Shown: piece by piece, positions 6,097 to 15,261 of the stretch
How positions within the stretch are numbered: the stretch's first letter is position 1
Layout: each line of letters begins with the position of its first letter
NCBI GenBank assembly: GCA_022820125.1
Contig: JAJEGA010000013.1
Location: forward strand, 1-64,000
DNA: 64,000 nucleotides
Direction of reading: 5' to 3'
DNA from: Anaerolineae bacterium
GTDB taxonomy: Bacteria > Chloroflexota > Anaerolineae > Aggregatilineales > Phototrophicaceae
Position numbers and translations under genes: made by a program
The notes under the pieces: generated by a model
Told to the model about the DNA's origin: nothing
Database searches by the model: none
Seen by the model: the letters and a program-made list of their open reading frames with translations, nothing else

Positions 6097-8787
6097 CTAT
6101 TTGCCCAGCTTCTCCAGCGCGTCGATTACCGGCTTCCAGCGCTTGGCGGTGTACTTGTCAGCCATGTCTTCCGCTTCCGACAAGGTCATCGGGCGGTCAT
6201 GGCTGCCATGACCCAGCGCCGCCAAAGCCCGTGTCCAGCGCTCCACATGGGCATCGCCATGCTGTGTCTCGGCTTGGTAGCCCTTCAGCGTATTAATCAG
6301 GCTCTGCGGCACGGTGTATTTTTCTTCTTCCGGTTCCGGTTCTGGCTCCGGCGGTGGCGGGACGGGCGTATTGGTCGGTGGCGGCGGCGGGATGGGCGTG
6401 TTCGTCGGTGGTGGTGGCGGGATGGGCGTGTTCGTCGGTGGCGGCGGCGGCACGGGCGTATTGGTTGGTGGCGGCGGCGGAACGGGCGTGTTGGTCGGTG
6501 GCGGCGGCGGGATGGGCGTGTTGGTCGGTGGCGGCGGCGGGATGGGCGTGTTGGTCGGTGGCGGCGGGACAGGCGTGTTGGTCGGTGGTGGTGGCGGCTG
6601 CAAAACTGTCAGCGCGTCGACCACAGGCTGCCAGCGGCCGCGGCTGTAGGTATCCGCCATGTCCTTCGCCTCTTGCAAGGTCATTGGATTGGCGTGGGAG
6701 CCCCAGCCCAATGCCGCCAGCGCCCGCGTCCAGCGCAGGACATGGGCATCGCCATGCTGCGTCTCGTCTTGATAGCCAATCAGCGTACTTATCAAGCTGG
6801 CGTAGGGTCCGCTGGGCTGAGGCTCATCATCCTCGGCTTGCTGCTGACTGTATTGCAATTGCTGCGGTGATTGGTCCTGTACGCTGTCTTGTGACGACTG
6901 TTGTGGAACTGGCGTGCTCGTCGGCGGGATGGGCGTATTCGTCGGCAGCGAGTCAGCCATGCCAAAATGCGCCGTGCCAGTGCGCTTTTTGCCATATGGC
7001 AGGTAAACCGTTAGATAGGCGGTGTAATCGGCGCCGGGTGTCAGCCCATTGACGCGCTGGCTGGTTTCGCTCCTGCCCAGGTTGAAGGTATAGCCGCCGA
7101 CTTGCAGCACGTAGCGGCTCGCGCGGTTAACGGCTGACCAGGACAGCGTGACATCGGTATCGTGGTTGCCATGATAATCGACCTCGATGTAGATGGGCGG
7201 GATGGCGGTGGGGCTGGGACTTGCCGTTGGCGCCACCTGCTGCCCCAGCTGCTGAGACGACGCGATTCGCGGTTTTGTGCTCATGAACATTGTACTTTTG
7301 GCGATGAGCCGGGACTGCTTGCTGGAGAAGGACTCGCCATTAGATACGCCAGTAACCGTGTAGTATTGGTGGGCTTCAATCGTGACTTTGAACGAGTGGT
7401 TGGCGCGCAAGCAGGTGTAATAGACCGTGTACTCGTCTTTGTATATGTCTCTCCAATCACCACCTTTGATTACTCGCGGCCCGGGTGTCCATTTGAGCAG
7501 TTCACCCAAACTCGTGAGGTGACCTGGAAACCCTTGGTCCATAGCTACCCCACATTTCAATTGCCCCGGAACCTTGTAATAACTCGCGCCCGGCACCGGG
7601 ACAATGCGGAACTCCAGCGACGAGTCACTGTGATTTTCGTGGCTGATGTTTACTTCCGGGCAATTTTGGTATGTTGTCGCGCCGCCGAGCTTATGGCAGA
7701 TTCTTTCAGCTGCGGTGGTAATCGTGAAGCTCTGGCTGCTCATGACTCTGGTACCGGCTATAGAATCCACCTTTACAGCGTAGGTTGTGCCGGGTTTGAT
7801 CAGTGAATTAGCGGGATCGAAATTGCTGTCCCACAGATTGCCCACCCGCAGGCTGAAGGGCGTGGTATTTTTGGTGACTTGATAGGACTTCCTGGCGAGC
7901 CTCACCCCGCCCTGGTGGATGATAACATCGATAGTATCGGTGACGCCGGGCATAGCGGCGATATCGAGGATAAAGAAGAAATCCCCGACCGTGCCAAGGC
8001 TGGCGCTTAGGTTGCGTTTGAATTGGGGCATGGTGTTGCCAACGCTGCCTGTGCAGGCGCCAGTCCTTTGATCAGTCCAAGTTCCGCTGGGCAGCACGAG
8101 AACATCGCGGGGGGTATTGCCGCTCAGCCCCAGGCAGCCCTTGGTTATCAGCGTACCGCCGCTCAATACTTTAATCGCGCCAGGACCGCCGGTATTATTT
8201 CGCAGCACAACATTGTTCAATGTAGCGGTACGCCCTGAGCGGATTTCGATGGCGGTGGCATTTTGCTCCTGACCGACAACAGATCTATGATTGTCTTCTA
8301 ACAGCGAGTTGCTCAGGTTGACGTTTGCTACATTGAGCATCAATTCAGAGCCCTTAAAGGTAACGTGATTCGCATTTAAGGTTCCGGAGCCGTCAATGAC
8401 AGATCCGATGGCCGATCGCCCGGTAGCGTCGACAGTTACCCTGTTCAAGTTCACGATTCCTTGTCCTAGATTTATGGGAAGGCCAATATTGGCGGGATAT
8501 ATGGGATAGCCGTTGCCATTTATCGTGACAGTCATAGCGTCTACGTGATCGTGTTTTCTAATATGTAACTCGCCTGTCAATTCGCAGTTGCTGCTGAGAT
8601 TGTAGGTGGCAGATACGTGAATAAGCCCTTGAAGCGGCATGCCGCAGGCGGAAACGGGTGGATTGACTTGGGCGGAAACGGGAAATACCGATATGTGCGC
8701 CAGCAGGCAGAGCGTGAAAAACAAAACTATTTGCAAAGCGACTCGCCTCCGCAATGGAAGCCTGCGCGAAGTAAGACTGAACATCAT
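6097..8787 (-). CDS. large secreted repeat protein (parallel beta-helix-like, Fn3-like, proline linker, duplicated C-terminal module)
   Basis: 896 residues. The start at 8787 is chosen because AGGAG lies 5 bases upstream and a signal peptide follows (RRVALQIVLFFTLCLLAHISV, cut near VSA-Q). Residues about 40-210 contain short repeats such as LNRVTVDATG, LNANHVTFKG and LNNVVLRNN, typical of right-handed parallel beta-helices of surface proteins. The middle carries beta-rich segments, including an Fn3-like one (DTDVTLSWSAVNRASRYVLQ). Two copies of a 65-residue module (YQ-ETQHGDAHV-RWTRALAALG...PMTL-EA-DMAD...RW-PV-DAL) sit at about 660-728 and at the C-terminus (826-893), separated by eight PPPPPTNTP units. 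The protein is probably cell-surface or extracellular, and binding or adhesion is the likely role. The C-terminal module is one I have seen only in uncharacterised secreted proteins. Confidence 0.75.
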   Translation of the reverse strand: MMFSLTSRRLPLRRRVALQIVLFFTLCLLAHISVFPVSAQVNPPVSACGMPLQGLIHVSATYNLSSNCELTGELHIRKHDHVDAMTVTINGNGYPIYPANIGLPINLGQGIVNLNRVTVDATGRSAIGSVIDGSGTLNANHVTFKGSELMLNVANVNLSNSLLEDNHRSVVGQEQNATAIEIRSGRTATLNNVVLRNNTGGPGAIKVLSGGTLITKGCLGLSGNTPRDVLVLPSGTWTDQRTGACTGSVGNTMPQFKRNLSASLGTVGDFFFILDIAAMPGVTDTIDVIIHQGGVRLARKSYQVTKNTTPFSLRVGNLWDSNFDPANSLIKPGTTYAVKVDSIAGTRVMSSQSFTITTAAERICHKLGGATTYQNCPEVNISHENHSDSSLEFRIVPVPGASYYKVPGQLKCGVAMDQGFPGHLTSLGELLKWTPGPRVIKGGDWRDIYKDEYTVYYTCLRANHSFKVTIEAHQYYTVTGVSNGESFSSKQSRLIAKSTMFMSTKPRIASSQQLGQQVAPTASPSPTAIPPIYIEVDYHGNHDTDVTLSWSAVNRASRYVLQVGGYTFNLGRSETSQRVNGLTPGADYTAYLTVYLPYGKKRTGTAHFGMADSLPTNTPIPPTSTPVPQQSSQDSVQDQSPQQLQYSQQQAEDDEPQPSGPYASLISTLIGYQDETQHGDAHVLRWTRALAALGWGSHANPMTLQEAKDMADTYSRGRWQPVVDALTVLQPPPPPTNTPVPPPPTNTPIPPPPPTNTPIPPPPPTNTPVPPPPPTNTPVPPPPPTNTPIPPPPPTNTPIPPPPPTNTPVPPPPEPEPEPEEEKYTVPQSLINTLKGYQAETQHGDAHVERWTRALAALGHGSHDRPMTLSEAEDMADKYTAKRWKPVIDALEKLGK
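6354..6597 (-). repeat. 30-bp tandem repeat encoding PPPPPTNTPV/I
   Basis: Eight units of about 30 bp give a proline-threonine linker between the two C-terminal modules of the surrounding protein. Such P-T-N-T-P linkers are common in extracellular Chloroflexota proteins. The number of units is likely to vary between strains. Confidence 0.85.
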
Positions 8788-9019
8788 ATTTTCTCCTAAT
8801 ATAGTATCTGTTTGGCGACGCCTTTCGTAATTTGCTGTTGGATAGATAAGTGGTGAAAATGCGGGCTGGGCGGCTGATACCCCTGGTCTCAATGAAACTA
8901 AACTGTAAGGACGACTCGGTGAATCGCCCGCCTTTTGCGGTAGCGGATCCGGGCGATCCGCCGACTCGCGGACAGACCCCCGCCTGTCGTCCAGCCTGGG
9001 AGCGAGGAATGACGCCGGG
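8788..9019. other. intergenic region with palindromes
   Basis: Upstream of the secreted protein gene. It holds a degenerate GGGCG palindrome run at 8904-8996 (TGTAAGGACGACTC...GAATCGCCCG, then GGGCGATCC...). No clear promoter was identified for the minus-strand gene at 8787. Confidence 0.45.
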
Positions 9020-10030
9020 CTAACTCCCGTGCATCGCCCGCTTCCGCGCCAGCATCCGCTCGCGCGCTTCCGGGCTGCCATCGTGGCTGGTGCCAAACCA
9101 GTAATCAAAGGGCATGCCCATCTCGCCGTAATTGCATTCAAAGTAGCGATGATGCAGCGAGTGGTAATAAGAGGCGCCTGACTTGACCTTCACACCGTCT
9201 TTGATCACGAAGTCTTCAAAGCCGCCATGCCCCAAAATTGCGGCAAAGGTGGCGTGCTGCCCATTCATCATCATGTGGATGGGATGCGAAGCCACCACCC
9301 AGTGAATCAGCATGCAGGTGTAATAGAGCAGGTGCTCGATCGGATGCATCGATAAACCCGACCAGGGTCCGATGTCGATGTTTCGATGATGCACGTGATG
9401 CGCGATCTTGTAGAAGAATTTCACATGCAGCAGGCGGTGCGCCCAGTAGAAGTGGAAGTCCCGCCAGAGCGGCACGAGCACGAGAATCAAGATGAACCAG
9501 ACCGGCTGCGCGCGCGGGTCGACGAAGGGGATGATGCCGTTGGCGTATGCCCAGAGCATGACTGCTTCAAAGCCGGTCCAAATCGTTCCAGCGCTGACGA
9601 CGCTCCAGAAGACGTTGTCACGCACCTGGTCGTTCCAAAGGAACTTTTTGCTCTTGCCCATCCAGCTCGGGGACCACTTGTATTGATAGCCTTGCGCCTT
9701 ATTCGTCCAAAGGCGGACGTGCAAAACGGTCGCCAAAGCGATCAACATCACCTGATTGCGGATGAAAACCTCCAGAATCCAGCCGGCGCTGAATTCCTTC
9801 ATGCGCGCCAGCTCCGGCGTCAGGAACATCCAGGTCACTGTCGCCACGATCATATACATCAGATTGACGGGCCAGATATAGTCCTTGACCCACTTGGCTA
9901 TTTCCCGCGGATTCGGCGGCCAAACGAACACCGGATTGGGGCCGATTTCTTTGTCCGGCTTCCAATAACCGCGCTCGTCCCGCGGCATGCCGTCGGCTAG
10001 TCCGTCCCTTTCTGCGCTTATTTCTGCCAT
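9020..10030 (-). CDS. fatty acid/sterol hydroxylase family membrane protein, copy A
   Basis: This 336-residue integral membrane di-iron protein belongs to the FA_hydroxylase (sterol desaturase) superfamily, which oxidises lipid C-H bonds using O2. The histidine clusters are in place: HRLLH (about 198-202), HHVHH (211-215), HPIEH (229-233) and HSLHH (290-294), with membrane helices around 54-72, 93-108 and 175-195. The gene lies downstream of the ABC permease at 10121 on the same strand and has a close paralogue at 13439. The N-terminal 50 residues (SAERDGLADGMPRDERGYW) are shared by both copies. The substrate is unknown; a membrane lipid or hopanoid-like compound is plausible. The start is ATG 10030. 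Confidence 0.85.
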   Translation of the reverse strand: MAEISAERDGLADGMPRDERGYWKPDKEIGPNPVFVWPPNPREIAKWVKDYIWPVNLMYMIVATVTWMFLTPELARMKEFSAGWILEVFIRNQVMLIALATVLHVRLWTNKAQGYQYKWSPSWMGKSKKFLWNDQVRDNVFWSVVSAGTIWTGFEAVMLWAYANGIIPFVDPRAQPVWFILILVLVPLWRDFHFYWAHRLLHVKFFYKIAHHVHHRNIDIGPWSGLSMHPIEHLLYYTCMLIHWVVASHPIHMMMNGQHATFAAILGHGGFEDFVIKDGVKVKSGASYYHSLHHRYFECNYGEMGMPFDYWFGTSHDGSPEARERMLARKRAMHGS

Positions 10031-10120
10031 CGTATATCAACCTCAATAATATTTGTCCGATTCAAGCATATCGCAGGCCCGCGCCCGGTGCAAATTTGCC
10101 CGGCAAGAACGCTGGATTGT

Positions 10121-10978
10121 TTACTCGCCGGCGGTATTCAAAACAATACCCTGCATAAAGTGCTTTTGAAGGGCAAAGAACAGGATGAGCGTGGGAATTG
10201 ATGCTGTCAGCGCGCCGGCCATTTGTTGGGGGATGGTGCCTTTGCCGTAGGCGCCGGAAAGCATCGCCAACGATGTCATGACAGGGCGCACATCGTCTGA
10301 CTTCGCCAGAACCTGCCCAAAGAGAAAATCATTCCATATCCAACTGAATTGCGTCACAAACAGAAAAAGAGCGGGCGCTTTCGCCATCGGCAGCACAATG
10401 CGCAGATAGGTTTGAAAAGAGGATGCCCCATCTAATGAGGCTGCTTCGATCACTTCCCCTTGCATGCCGATGAAGTAATTGCGGAAGACAAAAATACAGA
10501 AGGGCACGGCAATGGCGGAGTAGAACAGCAGCATTCCAAACCGGGTATCGTAAAGACCGACCGACTGGTATAGCCCGAACAAGGGCATTAGATACATCTG
10601 AAAGGGGAAGATAGTGCCGCTGTAGATGATCAGAAACCAGAAGAAAGGGAAGCGGATTTTCAGCATGGCAATCGAATATGCCGCCGATGACGCGGCGATG
10701 ACGGCGGCCACAGAACCGACGAATGCGTATATGAGGCTGCTAAGGAGCCCGTTGCCGATGCCAGCTAATTCGGAAGCGGACGCAATGTTGTCGAGGATCA
10801 TTGCGGCATTCGCTGGCAGCGCCAGGATTCCGCTTTGCGCTTGCTCCCTGGGGGTCTTCATACTGCTCAGCGCCACGATCGCCAGCGGAGTAACCCAGGC
10901 CGTTGTGAACAAGCATAGCAGCGCCAGCACGAGGTAGCGGTCGAGTGCGCGTTGCCTTATAGATCGTCTCTCTACCAT
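10121..10978 (-). CDS. sugar ABC transporter permease, MalG-like
   Basis: This 285-residue inner-membrane protein has six hydrophobic segments and a typical EAA loop (EVIEAASLDGASSFQTYLRI). The C-terminal GIVLNTAGE resembles CUT1 MalG-type ends. The start at ATG 10978 overlaps the stop of the upstream permease gene (10972), so the two are translationally coupled. The operon order on the minus strand is binding protein (13280), MalF-like (11952), MalG-like (10978), hydroxylase (10030). No ATPase gene belongs to this set in the window; it may share the MalK-type protein encoded at 26894 or one elsewhere. The substrate is probably an oligosaccharide or polyol. Confidence 0.9.
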   Translation of the reverse strand: MVERRSIRQRALDRYLVLALLCLFTTAWVTPLAIVALSSMKTPREQAQSGILALPANAAMILDNIASASELAGIGNGLLSSLIYAFVGSVAAVIAASSAAYSIAMLKIRFPFFWFLIIYSGTIFPFQMYLMPLFGLYQSVGLYDTRFGMLLFYSAIAVPFCIFVFRNYFIGMQGEVIEAASLDGASSFQTYLRIVLPMAKAPALFLFVTQFSWIWNDFLFGQVLAKSDDVRPVMTSLAMLSGAYGKGTIPQQMAGALTASIPTLILFFALQKHFMQGIVLNTAGE

Positions 10979-11952
10979 AAGGCGCTTCGTTTCAAGGTCG
11001 CTCGCAAATAAAAGATCGAAAATGCTATAACAATCGTGGACAGTATCACCGCCACCGCCCCGGCATAACCCATTCGCCACATGATAAAAGCTTGGCGGTA
11101 CATCGTTACCGCCAGCGTCTCTGATGAACGCCCCGGTCCGCCTTGAGTCATCACCCAGACCAGGTCAAAAGTCATAAAGCTTCCGATGACCGACATGATG
11201 ACAACGATCGCCGTGATTGGTCGGAGCAGGGGCAGTTTGATGCGCCAGAAGAGAATTCGTTCACCAGCGCCGTCTATCTTTGCCGCTTCGATGAGTTCTG
11301 GCGGTATGGTCTGCAAGCCAACGAGAAACAGCACCATGCTGGGTCCTAGCGCGCGCCATGAGGATGCGACGATCATCGCCAGCGTGTTTGTCGGCGCAAA
11401 AACCAGCCATGGTCGCGCCAAGGCCTCAAGACCGACCCAGCGCAGCGTTTCATTCAAGACGCCATTGTTGGTGTAGACATAGCTCCAGATAGCGGCGACC
11501 ACGGTTGTAGACAATATCGCCGGCAGATAGATGAGCGTTTTCAAGACCCGCTGCCCGGGGATTCGTTCCAAAATAACCGCCAGCAGCAAGCCGCCCGCGA
11601 CCGGCAGCAGCAAGCTCCCGCCAGTCCAGATCAAAGTGTTCGAGAACGACCTGGTGAAAGTTGGATCACGGATCGCGTCAATATAGTTTTTTAAGCCCGC
11701 AAAGCGGGGCGGGGTAATCAAATCCCAATCGGTAAAGCTGATGGCAAAGGTATGGGCGACCGAATAAAGCAGCAGCCCGCCGACGAGCAGAAGCGCTGGC
11801 AACAGATAAAGATAAGGCTCAATCTTGCGCAGCAGCGCCAGCGCGCGTGTGGGCGCTTCAAGCGGCGCCCTGCCCAGCGCTGTGATCGGGCCCTCTTTAC
11901 GAAGCGGCTCAGTGCTCACTTGGTTTGTATCGGGCAACAGGCCCGCCTGCAA
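10972..11952 (-). CDS. sugar ABC transporter permease, MalF-like
   Basis: This 326-residue inner-membrane permease has a cytoplasmic N-terminus of about 45 residues followed by six hydrophobic segments. The EAA loop is PPELIEAAKIDGAGERILFW, and the motif MTQGGPGRSSETL near the end is typical of MalF-type subunits. The longest frame begins at TTG 11952, 47 bases after the binding-protein stop; GTG 11919 is an alternative, and neither has a strong ribosome site. It pairs with the permease at 10121 to form the membrane channel. Confidence 0.88.
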   Translation of the reverse strand: MQAGLLPDTNQVSTEPLRKEGPITALGRAPLEAPTRALALLRKIEPYLYLLPALLLVGGLLLYSVAHTFAISFTDWDLITPPRFAGLKNYIDAIRDPTFTRSFSNTLIWTGGSLLLPVAGGLLLAVILERIPGQRVLKTLIYLPAILSTTVVAAIWSYVYTNNGVLNETLRWVGLEALARPWLVFAPTNTLAMIVASSWRALGPSMVLFLVGLQTIPPELIEAAKIDGAGERILFWRIKLPLLRPITAIVVIMSVIGSFMTFDLVWVMTQGGPGRSSETLAVTMYRQAFIMWRMGYAGAVAVILSTIVIAFSIFYLRATLKRSALW

Positions 11953-11999
11953 TCAAGATGCTTGGAGAGGCGCTTGATACGCCTCTCATATACCAGAGC

Positions 12000-13280
12000 T
12001 TATTCGCCGCCGGCGCTTGCCCAATAGTCCTGAGCAATCTGCTCCGCGCCGTCCAGAACCGTCTGCAAGGAAGCCGGATCCAACACGAACTGACCGAGCA
12101 AATCAACCACCTGTTCGACGATTTGCGGCGGCGTCGCTTCCCAGTATCGCGTGTAGAGCTCGTATTCGCCATTGGCGACGGCATTCGCCAGATCAACCAG
12201 ATGACCCGGGCGCGTCTCTTCGGGCGCCAGCAGACTCGGCGAGTTGATGTCGCTGGTTTCCGCCCAGATCGTTTGCCCTTCTACACTCATGAAGTAATCG
12301 GCAAACTCGAGCGCGACATCACGCTGTGGCGAATTCTCTGCAATCAGCAGCGGACGTCCCTCAATGATCAGGCTGCGATTCCCCGCTTCTGTGATTCCTG
12401 GCATGACGAACACGCCATAGTCCTCACCGGCGATGAAACCGGCGCGCTCGAGGGAAGCTGTATACCAGTCGCCAATCAGAAACATGCCAATACTGCCGTT
12501 CACAAATGGTTCCGCCCAGTTATCGGCGAAGTCGCCCGGCTGCGAGAAGTAGCCCGCATCCAGCAGATCGCGCCACTGCTCCATAATGGCGATTACCTGG
12601 GGATCGTTGTAAGCCGTCTCGCCCGACATCACACTCTGATAAAGGGCGGGATCAACGCGCACCATCATTTCTTCGAACCAGATGAAGCTGCACCAGCGAC
12701 ACCCGACCACGTCCAGACCAAAGGGGGTTACCCCATTGCTCTTTAGCGCTTCCGCAACCGCCATCAGTTCGTCCCATGTGGTCGGGACTTCGAGGCTGTG
12801 TTCAGCGAAGACATGCTTGTTGTAAAAGACGATCCAGTAGTTAATCATCTTCGGCAAGCCATAGGCGCGCCCATCAAAGCCAAACGAACCCATCATGCTG
12901 GCTGGGTATCCACCGTTGTCAATGTGGGTCTGCCAGATGTCGGTGACATCCGCAAGCAGCCCCGCATCCACCAGGTCTTTCATGCGATAGCCAAACCACC
13001 AGTCAAAGAGAGGAAAAGCGTCTTCGGTCGGCAGCGCGCCGCGCACCGCGGCCTGGTAAGAGTCCGTTGAGGTGAAAATTACCGTGTTGACGCCGATGCC
13101 TGTTGCGCCAAGCGATGCCTCGCCGACGGCATCCTGGCCCGCCTCGTGCCAAGCCGCGTCATTCGCCCAGTCGATCACGGCGGGATCATCCTGCGCCGCT
13201 ATACTGCCTCCCAGCAGCAACGCTGCGATCAGCGCCAGCGCCGAGAGTTGTCTCAGAAATACGATGCAGTTTCTATTCAT
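12000..13280 (-). CDS. sugar ABC transporter substrate-binding protein (family 1)
   Basis: This 426-residue exported protein starts at ATG 13280, with AGGAG 8 bases upstream and a signal peptide (LSALALIAALLLGGSIAAQ) whose end lacks a lipobox cysteine. The mature part has family-1 binding-protein features: FPLFDWWFGYRMKDLVDAGLL, YGLPKMINYWIVFYNKHVF and a GSIGMFLIGDW segment near the hinge. The ligand is not known. It begins an operon with two permeases and a lipid hydroxylase. In the leader, an SD plus ATG-AGT-TGA mini-frame near 13342 and a 12-bp palindrome (GTTTGGACAAAC, about 13309-13320) might be regulatory. Confidence 0.88.
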   Translation of the reverse strand: MNRNCIVFLRQLSALALIAALLLGGSIAAQDDPAVIDWANDAAWHEAGQDAVGEASLGATGIGVNTVIFTSTDSYQAAVRGALPTEDAFPLFDWWFGYRMKDLVDAGLLADVTDIWQTHIDNGGYPASMMGSFGFDGRAYGLPKMINYWIVFYNKHVFAEHSLEVPTTWDELMAVAEALKSNGVTPFGLDVVGCRWCSFIWFEEMMVRVDPALYQSVMSGETAYNDPQVIAIMEQWRDLLDAGYFSQPGDFADNWAEPFVNGSIGMFLIGDWYTASLERAGFIAGEDYGVFVMPGITEAGNRSLIIEGRPLLIAENSPQRDVALEFADYFMSVEGQTIWAETSDINSPSLLAPEETRPGHLVDLANAVANGEYELYTRYWEATPPQIVEQVVDLLGQFVLDPASLQTVLDGAEQIAQDYWASAGGE

Positions 13281-13438
13281 TTCACAATCTCCTTTGTTAG
13301 AATTCTTGTTTGGACAAACCTGGCTAATCAACTCATGGGCTATTCTCCTTAGATGTTTGATTCAATCTGATATTTGCGTTGACACTGGCAGCCGAGAGTA
13401 CGCCGTCAGGGAGGGATTCAGGATGTGGGCGCTTTACC
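13281..13438. other. intergenic leader of the sugar transporter operon
   Basis: Contains the GTTTGGACAAAC palindrome near 13309 and, on the minus strand, a good ribosome site followed by a two-codon frame (ATG AGT TGA). No convincing -35/-10 pair was found, so transcription may continue from the hydroxylase gene upstream. Confidence 0.35.
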
Positions 13439-14449
13439 TCAACTGCCGTGCATCGCGCGCATCCGAGCCAGCATCTTCTCGCGCGCTTCCGGCGAGCCGT
13501 CGCAGTTCGTGCCAAAGAGATGATCCAGCGGAATCGTCGGTTCGCCGTAATTGCACTCGAAGAATCGATGATGCAGCGAATGCCAATAGTTGCCGTAAGA
13601 GATCTTCAAATCGTCCTTGACGACGATTTCTTCGAAGCCGCCATGCCCCATTATCGAACCGAAGGTCACCTGCTGCCCCTGGAAGATCATATTGATCGGA
13701 TGCGCGCCGATGAGCCAATGGATCAACATGCTCGCGTACATCACGATGTGTTCAATCGGGTGCTGCGACAAACCCGACCAGGGACCGACTTCAATATTCC
13801 GGTGATGCACATGATGAACCGCTCGGTATAGAAACTTCACGTGCAGCAGGCGATGCCCCCAATAGAAGTAAAAGTTGTACCAAAGCGGCGATAGAAAGAG
13901 GATCACCATAAAGGCGATCGGCTGCTCGCGCGGGTCAAGATAAGGGATGAAGCCGTTGGCGTAGGCATAGTGCATCAGCGCTTCAAAGCCCGTCCAAACC
14001 ATGCCGGCGCTGGCGATACTCCAGAACATATTGTCGCGCACCTGATCGTTCCAGAGGAATTTCTTGCTCTTGCCCATCCATTTCAGCGACAGCTTGTATT
14101 GATAGCCCTGCGTCTTCATTGTCCACATGCTGACGTGGAGCGCTGAGGCGTAAACAATCAGCATGATCTGGTTGCGCAAGAAAATTTCGAGCATCCAGCC
14201 GGCGCGGAATTCGCTCATGCGCGACATCTCCGGCGTCAGGTAGGCCCATGTCAAAACCGCCACAATCATGAATAGAACATTCCAGGGCCACAGGTACTCC
14301 TTCAGCCATAGTGCGGCTACCCGCGGCTTCGGCGGCCAGGTGAACCAGGGGTTGGGCAAGCCTACGTCGCCATCGGGCCGCCAATACCCGCGCTCGTCCC
14401 GCGGCATGCCATCGGCAAGACCGTCTCTTTCCGCGCTTATATTCGCCAT
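13439..14449 (-). CDS. fatty acid/sterol hydroxylase family membrane protein, copy B
   Basis: This 336-residue paralogue of the protein at 9020 has the same histidine clusters (HRLLH, HHVHH, HPIEH, HSLHH) and the same N-terminal leader. ATG 14449 is preferred over the in-frame GTG at 14458 because it aligns with the copy A start and AGGTG lies just upstream. The two proteins are alike across their whole length, with conservative changes in the membrane helices. It is the first minus-strand gene before the sugar transporter operon, so the two hydroxylases bracket that operon. The substrate is unknown. Confidence 0.85.
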   Translation of the reverse strand: MANISAERDGLADGMPRDERGYWRPDGDVGLPNPWFTWPPKPRVAALWLKEYLWPWNVLFMIVAVLTWAYLTPEMSRMSEFRAGWMLEIFLRNQIMLIVYASALHVSMWTMKTQGYQYKLSLKWMGKSKKFLWNDQVRDNMFWSIASAGMVWTGFEALMHYAYANGFIPYLDPREQPIAFMVILFLSPLWYNFYFYWGHRLLHVKFLYRAVHHVHHRNIEVGPWSGLSQHPIEHIVMYASMLIHWLIGAHPINMIFQGQQVTFGSIMGHGGFEEIVVKDDLKISYGNYWHSLHHRFFECNYGEPTIPLDHLFGTNCDGSPEAREKMLARMRAMHGS

Positions 14450-14546
14450 TGTCCGCACCTGTTTCTATTCTGAAATTAATATTTACTGCTAGTTTACAGC
14501 AGCCCCGCTCCAATGTCAAATTGTCAGCTGCAATGCCTTGGCTGCT

Positions 14547-14575
14547 TTGACTCCAGGCGCGTCAGATGTTACACT
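14547..14575 (+). promoter_or_regulatory. sigma-70-type promoter for the secreted protein at 14608
   Basis: TTGACT at 14547-14552 and TACACT at 14570-14575 are separated by exactly 17 bases. Transcription would begin near 14582, giving a leader of about 26 bases before ATG 14608. That supports 14608 as the real start. Confidence 0.65.
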
Positions 14576-14607
14576 AGCCTTGACCAAAAGTAGAATTGAG
14601 CAAAATA

Positions 14608-15254
14608 ATGGCCAGAGTAAAATTGTTCGCGGTTTGCCTTGCGCTCTTGTTCGCGCTTGTGCCGCTGGTTTCGGCCCAAGTCCCCCCCCCGCAGATTTAC
14701 AACTGAAGTGTGACAGCACAGGTCTGTTTTTCCAATGGCGCGCGGTCGATGGCGCGAAGCATTATCGCTACCGGCTCATCGACGAAGACGGCAAGCGCCT
14801 CCTCCAAGCCCGCACGACGAACACCAGCGTTAACTTAGGCGCTGGCGATGCGGGACAAAACTACACCGCCAGAGTCCGCGTTAAGCTGAAAAAAGGTATT
14901 TCCAAATGGACGAGCGCGCGGGCGAAATGCCCGGCGCCGCCTCCAGCTCCCACAGTCACATTAACCATCAATCAAATCTATAGGGACCGCGCGGATCTTG
15001 AATGGAGTTGGGAAAATCTACCCGCTTCTACACTGGATGTTACCATCCTTATGCGCCCCAAAGACACCGCTGGCAACTGCGCTTGGAATCATTCCAGGAC
15101 AATCTGGCCGAAACCACCACCAATAGAAGGTAAAGACGCGGCCAAATACCACCCCTTGTGCTCCGATACCGAATATTATTGGGCATTCGTAACATACGAC
15201 GCCTCAGGAATCCTAAAGTGGTTGAAAGAGGAGTATTTCCGCACCTTGCCCTAG
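14608..15254 (+). pseudogene. secreted beta-rich (Fn3-like) protein, frameshifted at a poly-C tract
   Basis: ATG 14608 opens a clear signal peptide (MARVKLFAVCLALLFALVPL, cut after VSA). The frame reaches a run of nine C (14682-14690) and then stops after PQIYN. With one more C it would continue as PPADLQLKCDSTG into an open frame of about 185 residues ending at 15254. That part has two Fn3-like beta domains (FFQWRAVDGAKHYRYRL and ADLEWSWENLPASTLDVTIL) and several cysteines. The result is either a sequencing or assembly slip, a decayed gene, or a gene switched by tract length. The full product would have about 215 residues, be exported and have an unknown binding role. It resembles the Fn3-like part of the protein at 6097. 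Confidence 0.65.
14682..14690 (+). repeat. C9 homopolymer at the frameshift site
   Basis: Nine consecutive C bases lie about 75 bases into the coding region, just after the signal-peptide cleavage site. Ten would restore the frame. This is the classical position and type of a slippage-prone tract. Confidence 0.75.
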
Positions 15255-15261
15255 CCACCGG

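Noticed and set aside
6314-6649. Glycine/valine-rich open frame on the plus strand (VGGGGG repeats)
   Set aside because: It is the antisense of the PPPPPTNTP linker; it lacks a ribosome site and has no independent support.
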